Shown here: in pieces, positions 24,920 through 32,932 of the stretch | How positions within the stretch are numbered: the first letter of the stretch is position 1 | Layout of the letters: every line of letters starts with the position of its first letter | Assembly: GCA_910579145.1 (NCBI GenBank) | Contig: CAJTTQ010000018.1 | Location: forward strand, 1 to 34,570 | Direction: 5' to 3' | Origin: an uncultured Eubacterium sp. | GTDB taxonomy: Bacteria; Bacillota; Clostridia; Lachnospirales; Lachnospiraceae | DNA length: 34,570 nt | Translations under genes and position numbers: made by a program | Notes under the pieces: generated by a model | Databases searched by the model: none | Told to the model about the DNA's origin: nothing | Seen by the model: only the letters and a program-made list of their open reading frames with translations

Positions 24920-27328
24920 TTAGTGATAGCGGCATACTTCTGTCGGTACACTGCCTTTTGCGAAATATTCTTTTTTATAAGTGGAGCCGTAGTGGCCCTC
25001 TGGCGCCAGCTTGCCACATTTAGAACAGATATAGACCGAAATCACGGATTTTGGTTTTTCGAATTCAGCCGTTTCATAGCGGCTGTTTATTTTTTCCATG
25101 ATCGCTTTCCAGATCGCTTTGTGGTACGTTGTGTTTGACTGTTCTTCGCTGGCGTCAAAACCGCCCCAGACACCGGCGGTGAGGTAAGGCGTAAACCCTA
25201 CAAACCAAAGGTCTTTGTTTTCCGTGGTCGTTCCGGTTTTACCAGCTAACGGCATTTGTATGGTGCTGAATTTGACCGCCGTACCTGTCCCGGATTTTAC
25301 GACGTCCTGCATGGCATCGGTGAGAAGCCACGCGGTAGAATCTTTCATGACCTGTTTACTCGTCGGTGTCGTGTAAGTTATGGTCTGTTTTCCGTCGATG
25401 TCGATTTCGCTCACTCTGGATGGAGACTTGTCCAATAACACATTTCCATCGTGATCGATCACTTTTGTATAAAAAGTAGGCTTGTTGTAGACGCCGCCGT
25501 TAGCGATGCTTGCGAAGCCGGAAGTTAATTCCAGATTAGACACACCTTTCGTAAGTCCCCCAAGTGCCATCGGGAGTGCGATATCGGTAAAGATTTTTCC
25601 GGAAGAGTCCGTATAACTGTCAACCAATGAAGTGAAACCTAAATTTAACAAGTAATCATACCCGATTTTTGGAGTGACCTGCTCCAGAGTCTTCACCGCG
25701 ATCACATTCATCGAATCTGCAATCGCTGTACGGATCGTGACATTTCCGCGGTACCCGCTGTACCAGTTTTTGACGAGGCGCTTTGTTCCCGGATAATAAT
25801 AGGGTTCGTCTTCCTGCACCGTGGCAAGGTTCATAGCGGCAGTATCCAGTGCCGGCAGATAGGTCGAGAGCACTTTAAACGTCGAACCGGGCTGGCGCAG
25901 AGAAGTTGTGGCGCGGTTCAGCGTACGGCTGGCCGTCTTTTCCCCGCGTCCTCCCGTGATCGCCTTTACCTGGCCGGTATGCTGGTCAAGGACGATGAAC
26001 GATACCTGCGGCTGGATCACATATTCTATTTTTTCGCCGTCTACGGTCTTTCCCTTGCTTATGGCTTTTTTATATGTTTTTATATACTTGTCGGCGCCTT
26101 TTTTGTCTGAATAATACAGGCTGATGATCATGTTTTTCTTTTTGGCAAACCAGTTGAGCATCGTTCCCGCGTTGTAATTGGAAGCTTTACCGTTTTCGTC
26201 GGTCACAGTCAGCTGGTAGTTGAGCTGATACGTAGAATCCGCCGGGTAGTAGGAGTCTGTGTTAATGATCTTGTCACAAATTTTCTGCATCGACGAATCC
26301 TGTGTGGAGTAAATCGTCAATCCGCCGCGGTAAAGCGCGTTATATGCCTGTGTTTCCGTGTACCCGAGTTCCTCTTTCATATCGGTAATGATCTGGTCAA
26401 TGAGTGAGTCCGTGAAGAACGAAGTGGCTGTCTGTCCCTGAATGGTTTCCTTGTTCACCGATTTGATACGGGCATAGACTTTATCTGCCATTGCCTTATC
26501 GTATTCCTCCGAAGTGATATAGCCCTGTTCCTTCATATAAGAAAGGATCGTAAGGCGTTTTTTGCCATTCTTTTTCGGATGCGTGATCGGATTGTAACCG
26601 GAAGGGTTCTGCGTGATGCCCGCAAGCACAGCCGATTCCGAGATCGTAAGTTCGGACACGTCTTTTCCAAAATACCGTTTGGAAGCGGCCTGTACGCCGA
26701 GCGTGTTCTGACCTAAATTTATGGTGTTCAGGTAATATTCCATAATTTCTTTTTTCGATAATTTGTTTTCGAGCTGGATGGCCAGATATTGTTCCTGGAT
26801 CTTCCGCTCGATCTTTTGAATCAGCGTCGTCTCTTCTCCGCCCCCAAACACCTGATTTTTCAATAACTGCTGGGTAATGGTGCTGGCGCCCTGACGAAAT
26901 TCACCGCCGTTTGATAATCCCAGATAAGTGGCGCGGAAAATCCCCTGAAGGTCGATGCCGTCATGTGTCCAAAATCGCTCGTCCTCAATGGCGACAAACG
27001 CATTTTGAAGATGGATGGGAATTTTGTCAAGAGTCGTGTACTCGCGGTTTGCCTCTTTTCCGACGAGTGTCTGCACGAGCTTTCCTTTTGTGTTCAATAT
27101 TTTCGTAGCGTATCCATCCGGCACGACGTTGATGGATTCGATGCTCGGGGCCGTCTCCATCAAGCCGTTGATCGCGCCGGCAAGAGCGCTGATCCCGATC
27201 ACCGAACATACGATAAATACGATGAGGAACAGCCGGGAAGCGACCACTTTTATTTTGTGTATCCGATGCGTGGCAGGTGATTTAAGTGCTTTCGTTTTTG
27301 CCAGCGCCTGTTTTTTGCTAAAATTCAT
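24920..27328 (-). CDS. Class A penicillin-binding protein (PBP1-type transglycosylase/transpeptidase)
   Basis: An 802-residue bifunctional peptidoglycan synthase anchored by one membrane helix at about 31-55. The GT51 glycosyltransferase domain (about 75-260) has catalytic Glu115 (EDERFW) and GASTITQQLLKN at 147-158. The transpeptidase domain (about 440-720) has Ser482-x-x-Lys485 (STFK), Ser539-Met-Asn541 and Lys697-Thr-Gly. The C-terminal tail of about 40 residues carries CSKC (768-771), His779, Cys799 and a final His802, which could bind a metal or form a disulfide. ATG 27328 is chosen for the GGAAGG 9 bases upstream; the GTG at 27361 lies before that site. A TATAAT on the minus strand at 27383-27388 may be its -10 box, but no clear -35 is seen. 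Confidence 0.95.
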   Translation of the reverse strand: MNFSKKQALAKTKALKSPATHRIHKIKVVASRLFLIVFIVCSVIGISALAGAINGLMETAPSIESINVVPDGYATKILNTKGKLVQTLVGKEANREYTTLDKIPIHLQNAFVAIEDERFWTHDGIDLQGIFRATYLGLSNGGEFRQGASTITQQLLKNQVFGGGEETTLIQKIERKIQEQYLAIQLENKLSKKEIMEYYLNTINLGQNTLGVQAASKRYFGKDVSELTISESAVLAGITQNPSGYNPITHPKKNGKKRLTILSYMKEQGYITSEEYDKAMADKVYARIKSVNKETIQGQTATSFFTDSLIDQIITDMKEELGYTETQAYNALYRGGLTIYSTQDSSMQKICDKIINTDSYYPADSTYQLNYQLTVTDENGKASNYNAGTMLNWFAKKKNMIISLYYSDKKGADKYIKTYKKAISKGKTVDGEKIEYVIQPQVSFIVLDQHTGQVKAITGGRGEKTASRTLNRATTSLRQPGSTFKVLSTYLPALDTAAMNLATVQEDEPYYYPGTKRLVKNWYSGYRGNVTIRTAIADSMNVIAVKTLEQVTPKIGYDYLLNLGFTSLVDSYTDSSGKIFTDIALPMALGGLTKGVSNLELTSGFASIANGGVYNKPTFYTKVIDHDGNVLLDKSPSRVSEIDIDGKQTITYTTPTSKQVMKDSTAWLLTDAMQDVVKSGTGTAVKFSTIQMPLAGKTGTTTENKDLWFVGFTPYLTAGVWGGFDASEEQSNTTYHKAIWKAIMEKINSRYETAEFEKPKSVISVYICSKCGKLAPEGHYGSTYKKEYFAKGSVPTEVCRYH

Positions 27329-27398
27329 CCGAAAAAACCTTCCTTTTCTAAATGATGCCACGGATTACTCCATATTATTATCATTATAACAAAAAGAC

Positions 27399-27427
27399 TT
27401 GCAAAGGAAAAGAAAAATTAGTAAACT
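27399..27427 (+). promoter_or_regulatory. Possible promoter of the yigZ-rarA-tgt-yajC-rmlA series
   Basis: TTGCAA (27399-27404) and TAAACT (27422-27427) are 17 bases apart, upstream of the YigZ-like gene. The -10 box is a modest match (four of six). The region is AT-rich and shared with the divergent penicillin-binding protein gene. Confidence 0.4.
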
Positions 27428-27471
27428 AATGTAAAGAATCACATAAGAAATCGCGAAAGGAATCGAAAACG

Positions 27472-28104
27472 ATGTGTTTACCTCTGAAAATTGTTCTAGA
27501 GGGCGGTACGGGAGAAGTGGTGGAAAAGAAATCACGGTTTATCGCCCAGGTTTTTCCAATAAAAACGGAAGACGAGGCGCTGGATGTTCTTGCCAGTGTG
27601 CGGAAAAAACACTACGATGCCAGACATAACTGTTTTGCTTATGTGCTCGGGGAGAAAAATGAGACGGAGAGGTGCAGTGATGACGGGGAGCCTTCCGGCA
27701 CGGCCGGGCGTCCGATCCTCGATGTGATCACGGGACGCGGGATCCACGATGTGCTCGTCGTGGTGACAAGGTATTTTGGTGGAACGCTTTTAGGAACCGG
27801 AGGGCTCGTACGGGCGTATTCGGCCGCTGCCAAGCAGGGGTTAGATAACTGTGCGGTTGTAGAAAAGCGCAGAGGGTATCATGTGACGGTCAGGACGGAT
27901 TATACGGATCTGGGAAAGATCCAGCATATCGCCGCGGAGTTTGATCTGTCGGAAGAAAAGGCCGAATACGCGGAAGCTGTGGAACTTGTTTATACGATCC
28001 CCGAAGATCACGTAATGGCCTTTGAGCAGGAAGTTACGGATAAAACTGGCGGGAAGGGAAAGATAGACCGAGGTGATGAGACGTGGATTTACTGGAATAT
28101 ATGA
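27472..28104 (+). CDS. YigZ/IMPACT family (UPF0029) protein
   Basis: A 210-residue cytosolic protein of the YigZ/IMPACT family, related to a eukaryotic regulator of translation; the bacterial role is not firmly known. Conserved motifs are VVEKKSRFIA (residues 16-25), ARHNCFAYV (about 50-58), CSDDGEPSGTAGRPIL (about 67-82) and VTRYFGGTLLGTGGLVRAY (about 98-116). A C-terminal ferredoxin-like domain follows. The ATG has AAAGGAA upstream. It is the first gene of a plus-strand series, and its 3' end overlaps rarA by 22 bases. Confidence 0.92.
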   Translation: MCLPLKIVLEGGTGEVVEKKSRFIAQVFPIKTEDEALDVLASVRKKHYDARHNCFAYVLGEKNETERCSDDGEPSGTAGRPILDVITGRGIHDVLVVVTRYFGGTLLGTGGLVRAYSAAAKQGLDNCAVVEKRRGYHVTVRTDYTDLGKIQHIAAEFDLSEEKAEYAEAVELVYTIPEDHVMAFEQEVTDKTGGKGKIDRGDETWIYWNI

Positions 28105-29426
28105 ATGAGAAGAATAAGGAAGCAGAGTCTCCGCTTGCCTCCCGCCTGCGCCCGTCGACGCTCGACGAGGTAGTCGGACAGGAGCACATCATAGGCAGGG
28201 ACAAGCTTCTTTACCGGGCGATCCAGGCGGACAAGCTCAGTTCCATTTTGTTGTACGGCCCGCCCGGTACAGGAAAAACAACGCTGGCCAAAGTGATCGC
28301 GGGAACGACAAAGGCGGAGTTTCTGCAGATCAACGCTACCGCAGCCGGAAAAAAGGATATGGAAGCGGTCGTGGCGAAGGCGAAGGAAAACATGGGCATG
28401 TACGGGAGAAAGACCATTCTCTTTATCGATGAGATCCATCGGTTCAATAAGGGCCAGCAGGATTATCTTCTGCCCTTTGTGGAGGATGGAACCGTGATCC
28501 TGATCGGGGCGACGACAGAAAATCCTTATTTTGAGGTGAATGGAGCCCTGATTTCGCGCTCTATTATTTTTGAACTGCATCCGCTGTCGAAAGACAATAT
28601 CAAGTCTCTTCTCCTGCGGGCCGTAACTGATGAGGAAAAGGGGTTGGGAAGCTTCCATGCGGTGATCGAGGAAGAGGCTCTCGAATTTTTTTCTGATGTC
28701 TGCGGAGGAGATGCCAGGATGGCGCTCAATGCCATTGAACTCGGCGTGCTGACGACAAGCCGCTCGGGGGATGGCCGCATCCATATCACCGCTAAAGTGG
28801 CAGAGGAGTGCATCCAAAAACGGGTTCTGCGGTATGATAAAACGGGAGATAATCATTACGATACGATTTCAGCCTTTATAAAAAGTATGCGCGGTTCCGA
28901 TCCGGATGCAGCGGTCTATTATCTGGCGCGCATGCTTTACGCGGGGGAAGACATAAAGTTCATCGCCCGCAGGATCATGATCTGTGCATCGGAGGATGTG
29001 TCAAATGCCGACCCGCAGGCGCTCGTCGTTGCCGTACAGGCGGCGCAGGCTGTCGAGCGGCTTGGACTGCCGGAGGCTCGTATCGTACTGGCGCAGGCGG
29101 CCGCATATGTGGCTTGCGCGCCGAAAAGCAATTCTGCCATAACGGCGATCGATGCGGCGATGCAGTATGTAGCCAGTCATCCAAACCATAAAATCCCATC
29201 GTACCTTCAGGACTCCCACTACAAAGGGGCGGCGAAGCTCGGGCACGGTATCGGCTATCAGTATGCCCATGATTATGAAAACCATTATGTGGATCAGCAG
29301 TATCTGCCAGACGAGATACGGGATATGAAATTTTATGAATTGTCAGATATGGGGAGGGAGAAAGAGTTAAAAGAACATTTAAGGAAAATAAAGAATGGAG
29401 GATCCCATGGAAAAGAAAATGGATGA
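28083..29426 (+). CDS. rarA: Replication-associated recombination protein RarA (MgsA/WRNIP1 family AAA+ ATPase)
   Basis: A 447-residue AAA+ ATPase that acts at stalled replication forks. RPSTLDEVVGQEHIIG at about 23-38 is the family N-terminus, Walker A is GPPGTGKTT at 59-67, Walker B with sensor is FIDEIHRFNKGQQD at about 110-123, and GATTENPYFEVN and ALISRS (arginine finger) follow. The C-terminal MgsA tetramerisation region contains IKSMRGSDPDAAVYYLARM and ends in PSYLQDSHYKGA. Start is GTG 28083, with GAGGTGAT upstream, overlapping the YigZ-like gene. The following small gene starts inside its last codons. Confidence 0.95.
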   Translation: MDLLEYMNEKNKEAESPLASRLRPSTLDEVVGQEHIIGRDKLLYRAIQADKLSSILLYGPPGTGKTTLAKVIAGTTKAEFLQINATAAGKKDMEAVVAKAKENMGMYGRKTILFIDEIHRFNKGQQDYLLPFVEDGTVILIGATTENPYFEVNGALISRSIIFELHPLSKDNIKSLLLRAVTDEEKGLGSFHAVIEEEALEFFSDVCGGDARMALNAIELGVLTTSRSGDGRIHITAKVAEECIQKRVLRYDKTGDNHYDTISAFIKSMRGSDPDAAVYYLARMLYAGEDIKFIARRIMICASEDVSNADPQALVVAVQAAQAVERLGLPEARIVLAQAAAYVACAPKSNSAITAIDAAMQYVASHPNHKIPSYLQDSHYKGAAKLGHGIGYQYAHDYENHYVDQQYLPDEIRDMKFYELSDMGREKELKEHLRKIKNGGSHGKENG

Positions 29427-29637
29427 AGAACCAAAAAGTTCGTACCCGAAAGGCGCCCGGGTCATGGCAGCCGTCGGGGCGGTGCTGCTCGCGCTCATGT
29501 ATGTGGTTACGCTGATCGCAGCGTTGACGACGTCACCGGCGTCAAGCGGATTGTTTAAGGCATGTCTGGGAGGTTCGATCCTGCTTCCGATTATGCTTTG
29601 GTTATATATACGGTTTGCGAAACTTTTTACAAAATAG
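29407..29637 (+). CDS. Small two-helix membrane protein of unknown function
   Basis: A 76-residue hypothetical protein. A short acidic/basic N-terminus is followed by two predicted membrane helices, about 19-40 (AAVGAVLLALMYVVTLIAAL) and 48-69 (LFKACLGGSILLPIMLWLYI region), and a short basic C-terminus (RFAKLFTK). ATG 29407 is preferred over 29395 because GGAGG ends 5 bases before it. It overlaps the end of rarA by 20 bases and lies 18 bases before tgt, which supports it as a real, co-translated gene. I do not recognise the family. Confidence 0.7.
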   Translation: MEKKMDEEPKSSYPKGARVMAAVGAVLLALMYVVTLIAALTTSPASSGLFKACLGGSILLPIMLWLYIRFAKLFTK

Positions 29638-29655
29638 TAAAGGAACAGGAGCAGT

Positions 29656-30789
29656 ATGTTTGAAATAATAGCAAGAGAAGGACGAGCAAAACGGGGTGTG
29701 TTCCATACCCCGCACGGAGAGATCCAGACGCCGGTGTTCATGAATGTAGGGACGTCAGCGGCCATCAAAGGGGCCGTATCGACGATGGATCTAAAAGAGA
29801 TTGGAACACAGGTGGAACTGTCTAATACGTACCATCTCCATGTGCGTCCGGGAGACGATGTGATCCGGCAGCTCGGCGGACTGCACCGGTTTATGAACTG
29901 GGACAGGCCGATTTTGACTGATTCCGGCGGTTTTCAGGTGTTTTCCCTGGCAGGGCTGCGCAAGATCAAGGAAGAGGGCGTATATTTCCAGTCCCATATC
30001 GACGGCAGGAAAATTTTTATGGGGCCGGAGGAGAGTATGCAGATCCAGTCAAATCTGGCATCCACGATCGCGATGGCGTTTGACGAGTGCGCGCCGCACC
30101 CGGCGACGCGGGACTATATGGAGGCATCGGTGGCGCGGACGACGAGGTGGCTCGAGCGCTGTAAGAAAAAGATGCAGGAACTGAATGCGACAGAAGGCAC
30201 GATCAATCAAAAGCAGCTGCTGTTTGGTATCAATCAGGGCGGCACATTTGAGGATATCCGTATCCGCCACGCGCAGGAGATCAGCGGGATGGATCTCGAC
30301 GGCTATGCGGTCGGCGGGCTTGCCGTCGGTGAAAGCCATGAGGAGATGTACCGCATTCTGGATGCGGTCGTGCCGGAACTCCCAGCCGAAAAGCCGGTGT
30401 ATCTGATGGGGGTGGGAACGCCCGAGAACATACTGGAAGGCGTGGAACGCGGCGTGGACTTTTTTGACTGCGTATATCCGGCGAGAAACGGCAGGCATGG
30501 AAATGCGTATACAAACCTCGGAAAAATGAATTTAATGAATAAAAAGTATGAACTTGACGACCGGCCGATCGAACAAGGGTGTCAGTGCCCCGCGTGCCGC
30601 CACTATTCCCGCGCCTACATCCGGCATCTGCTCAAGGCAAAAGAAATGCTGGCACTTCGATTATTGGTCTTGCATAATCTCTATTTTTATAATACAATGA
30701 TGAGTGAAGTCCGTGAAGCGATTGGAAATCATTGCTTTGCGCAATATAAAAAGAAGAAGATAGATTTAATGGCATCAGGAGAGAATTAG
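29656..30789 (+). CDS. tgt: Queuine tRNA-ribosyltransferase
   Basis: A 377-residue cytosolic enzyme that exchanges guanine 34 of Asn, Asp, His and Tyr tRNAs for preQ1 (queuosine pathway). TIM-barrel landmarks are TPVFMNVGT near the start, SNTYHLHVRPG, LTDSGGFQVFSL, the GGLAVGES loop, and the nucleophile Asp in FFDCVYPARNGRHGNAYT. The zinc site is CQCPAC...H...H near 300-335. It belongs to the frequent tgt-yajC pair, with yajC 30 bases downstream. AGGAGC lies upstream of the ATG. Confidence 0.97.
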   Translation: MFEIIAREGRAKRGVFHTPHGEIQTPVFMNVGTSAAIKGAVSTMDLKEIGTQVELSNTYHLHVRPGDDVIRQLGGLHRFMNWDRPILTDSGGFQVFSLAGLRKIKEEGVYFQSHIDGRKIFMGPEESMQIQSNLASTIAMAFDECAPHPATRDYMEASVARTTRWLERCKKKMQELNATEGTINQKQLLFGINQGGTFEDIRIRHAQEISGMDLDGYAVGGLAVGESHEEMYRILDAVVPELPAEKPVYLMGVGTPENILEGVERGVDFFDCVYPARNGRHGNAYTNLGKMNLMNKKYELDDRPIEQGCQCPACRHYSRAYIRHLLKAKEMLALRLLVLHNLYFYNTMMSEVREAIGNHCFAQYKKKKIDLMASGEN

Positions 30790-30819
30790 ATCTTGTATTC
30801 TAACTAGGAGGTACTTAAA

Positions 30820-31101
30820 ATGGGAACAGTAGGTATGTTGATTTATGTGGTCGTGATCATCGGAGCGTTTTACTTTATCGCGATCCGCCCACAGAGGAAG
30901 CAGGAGAAGGAACGTCAGGCGATGGTGGCAAGCGTCGAAGTTGGTGACAGCATCCTTACGACGAGCGGATTTTACGGCGTGATCATCGACATGACGGATG
31001 ATGTCGTTATCGTTGAATTTGGAAGCAATAAAAACTGCCGGATTCCGATGAAAAAGGAAGCGATCGTCGAAGTGGAAAAGGCAAAGGACGCCGGTTTGTG
31101 A
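30820..31101 (+). CDS. yajC: Preprotein translocase subunit YajC
   Basis: A 93-residue single-pass membrane protein that associates with SecDF-YidC. One helix spans about 5-24 (MLIYVVVIIGAFYFIAIRPQ), ending in the hallmark IRPQRKQEKERQ; the small cytosolic domain has VGDSILTTSGFYGVI and VVIVEFG. It is of normal length. TAGGAGG lies 8 bases before the ATG. Placement after tgt is classical; secD and secF are not found here. Confidence 0.96.
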   Translation: MGTVGMLIYVVVIIGAFYFIAIRPQRKQEKERQAMVASVEVGDSILTTSGFYGVIIDMTDDVVIVEFGSNKNCRIPMKKEAIVEVEKAKDAGL

Positions 31102-31159
31102 TCGGCAGGCATGGACGAGTTAAAACGCCAAAAGTACTTACAGGAATGGAGAGATTGTC

Positions 31160-32038
31160 ATGAAAGGAATTATTTTAGCCGGTGGTTCCGGTACGAGATT
31201 ATATCCGTTGACGATGGTGACATCGAAACAGTTGCTGCCGGTGTATGATAAACCGATGATCTATTATCCGCTTTCGACGCTCATGCTTGCGGGGATCCGG
31301 GATATCCTGATCATCTCGACCCCGGTCGACCTGCCGAATTTTGAGCGGCTGCTAGGCGACGGTTCGAATTTCGGCATCCACCTGGAGTACAAGGTGCAGC
31401 CGAGTCCGGACGGACTGGCACAGGCGTTTTTGATCGGTGAGGAATTTATAGACGGTGATTCGTGCGCCATGGTGCTTGGTGACAATATTTTTTACGGCAG
31501 CGGACTGGGAGCGCATTTGCGGGAGGCAGCGGCGCGGGAACACGGCGCGACCGTATTTGGATATTATGTCGACGATCCAGAGCGTTTCGGTATTGTCGAA
31601 TTTGATGAAAATGGAAAAGCGGTCTCGGTCGAAGAGAAGCCGGAACATCCCAAATCAAATTATGCCGTGACAGGATTGTATTTTTACGATAACCGGGTCG
31701 TAGAATTGGCCAAGAAAGTAAAACCTTCGGCGCGCGGCGAACTGGAGATCACGGATCTGAACCGCATGTACTTGGAAGAGGGTGCGCTAAACGTCATTAC
31801 GCTCGGGCGCGGATACGCCTGGCTGGATACCGGAACGATGGATGCGCTGGCAGATGCGAGCGAGTTCGTAAAAGTGATTGAAAAACGGCAGGGTATCATG
31901 CTGTCGGCGGTAGAAGAAATCGCCTATAAAAACGGATGGATCGACAAGGAGAAGCTATTGGCATCGGCACAATTGTATGGCAAGTCCAGTTATGGGAAAC
32001 ATTTGAGGCAGGTGGCGGACGGCAGGATCTTGTATTAA
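31160..32038 (+). CDS. rmlA: Glucose-1-phosphate thymidylyltransferase
   Basis: A 292-residue nucleotidyltransferase making dTDP-glucose, the first step of dTDP-rhamnose synthesis. The signature LAGGSGTRLYPLT is at residues 6-18, followed by SKQLLPVYDKPMIYYPLSTLMLAGI (split here; 23-47), VLGDNIFYG near 105 and EEKPEHPKSNYAVTGLYFYD near 158. Length is usual. It lies 58 bases after yajC and is the last gene of the series; the sequence after it has no T-tailed terminator, only the inverted repeat at 32082-32132. Confidence 0.96.
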   Translation: MKGIILAGGSGTRLYPLTMVTSKQLLPVYDKPMIYYPLSTLMLAGIRDILIISTPVDLPNFERLLGDGSNFGIHLEYKVQPSPDGLAQAFLIGEEFIDGDSCAMVLGDNIFYGSGLGAHLREAAAREHGATVFGYYVDDPERFGIVEFDENGKAVSVEEKPEHPKSNYAVTGLYFYDNRVVELAKKVKPSARGELEITDLNRMYLEEGALNVITLGRGYAWLDTGTMDALADASEFVKVIEKRQGIMLSAVEEIAYKNGWIDKEKLLASAQLYGKSSYGKHLRQVADGRILY

Positions 32039-32081
32039 AATTTCTTTTCGTTTCCAAAATTTGCAGCTGGATACATTGAAT

Positions 32082-32132
32082 AATCACCTCAATTCAGGCA
32101 AGACTATTTATAAAACTTGAATTGAGGTGATT
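32082..32132 (+). promoter_or_regulatory. Perfect 15-bp inverted repeat masking the RBS of the LytM-like gene
   Basis: AATCACCTCAATTCA (32082-32096) is perfectly complementary to 32118-32132 across a 21-base loop. The right arm contains the ribosome site GAGGTGA, 5 bases before ATG 32136. In RNA the left arm would be an exact anti-Shine-Dalgarno, so translation would be off unless the stem is opened. No T-run follows, so it does not look like a terminator. Confidence 0.7.
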
Positions 32133-32135
32133 TAC

Positions 32136-32852
32136 ATGTTTTATAAGGAAAAAGGGTTTTATATATCGCTTATTTGTGGGATCGTATGCCTGGCGGCATT
32201 TGGTTTCATTTGTATGAATGTCTTTTCCGACGGAAGCGGTGAACAGGAGAATGCGGTCGTCGCGCGGGAAACGGAAGCGCCGGTTATGACAGAAGCGCCC
32301 TCTGCCACGTTTTCCCCGGAGGTAGAGGACGCGACGACGGATAACGTGAAATCAGAAGTGAAAGAAGCGACGCCTGCGCCAAAGAAGGCAAAAACGACGA
32401 TGAAAAGTAAGAAAACCAGTGTGGAGGACAAGCTTCATTTTGACCAGGAAACAGGACTTCTCTGGCCGGTCGAGGGTGACATTCTGATCGAGTACAGCGC
32501 GGACAAGGTCGTATTTTTTCCTACTTTGTCCCAGTTTAAGACGAACCCGGCCCTGATCATCGGAAGCAAAGTGGGCGAGAGTGTAAAGTCCAGTTCGAGC
32601 GGTGTGGTAAAAAGCATCGAGACGAACGATGAGACTGGTACGACAGTCACGATAGCGATCGGAGATGATTTTAAGGTTGTGTACGGGCAGCTCAAAGACC
32701 TAACAGTCTCAAAAGGAGATGAGGTCAGCGAAGGACAGGTGATCGGCAAGATCGCCAAACCGACAAAGTATTATTCCGTAGAGGGCGCAAATCTTTACTA
32801 TCAGGTAAAGCAAAAGGGAGAAACGGTAAATCCGCTCGTTCTTTTGCGCTAG
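32136..32852 (+). CDS. Membrane-anchored degenerate LytM/M23-type protein (SpoIIQ-like)
   Basis: A 238-residue protein with one membrane helix at about 8-28, a Thr/Pro/Lys-rich stalk to about 95 and a C-terminal LytM/M23 fold at about 105-238 (LLWPVEGDI, SSSSGVVKSIETN, GDEVSEGQVIGKI). All expected zinc ligands are gone: the HxGxD region reads NPALII, the usual YGHL is YGQL (Gln185) and HFEV is YYQV (221-224). It is therefore unlikely to be a peptidase and may act as a structural or partner-binding protein, as does SpoIIQ of Bacillus in sporulation; that link is inference. ATG 32136 fits the ribosome site; the in-frame GTG 32127 lies inside it. The ribosome site is buried in a perfect inverted repeat. 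Confidence 0.75.
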   Translation: MFYKEKGFYISLICGIVCLAAFGFICMNVFSDGSGEQENAVVARETEAPVMTEAPSATFSPEVEDATTDNVKSEVKEATPAPKKAKTTMKSKKTSVEDKLHFDQETGLLWPVEGDILIEYSADKVVFFPTLSQFKTNPALIIGSKVGESVKSSSSGVVKSIETNDETGTTVTIAIGDDFKVVYGQLKDLTVSKGDEVSEGQVIGKIAKPTKYYSVEGANLYYQVKQKGETVNPLVLLR

Positions 32853-32878
32853 TGATATATTTCTTTTCAAAAATCGTT

Positions 32879-32920
32879 TAAAATTGGCTGTAGGAGCTAT
32901 GATTCCTATAGCCAATTTTA
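32879..32920. repeat. 16-18-bp inverted repeat between the LytM-like and recombinase genes
   Basis: Bases 32879-32896 pair with 32903-32920 (16 Watson-Crick and 2 wobble pairs) around a six-base loop. The stem base pairs AAAATTGGC with GCCAATTTT. It starts 27 bases after the LytM-like stop and ends about 12 bases before the recombinase ATG. It may terminate the first gene, regulate the second, or be part of a recombination site. Confidence 0.65.
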
Positions 32921-32932
32921 ATGTAGGAGGAA

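Noticed and set aside
28089..28856. 255-codon minus-strand frame opposite rarA
   Set aside because: Antisense shadow of a well-supported gene, with no motif or ribosome site of interest.
32082..32920. Two inverted repeats flanking the LytM-like gene as ends of an invertible segment for the adjacent recombinase
   Set aside because: The two repeats have unrelated sequences, so they cannot recombine with each other as a pair; each is better read as a local hairpin.
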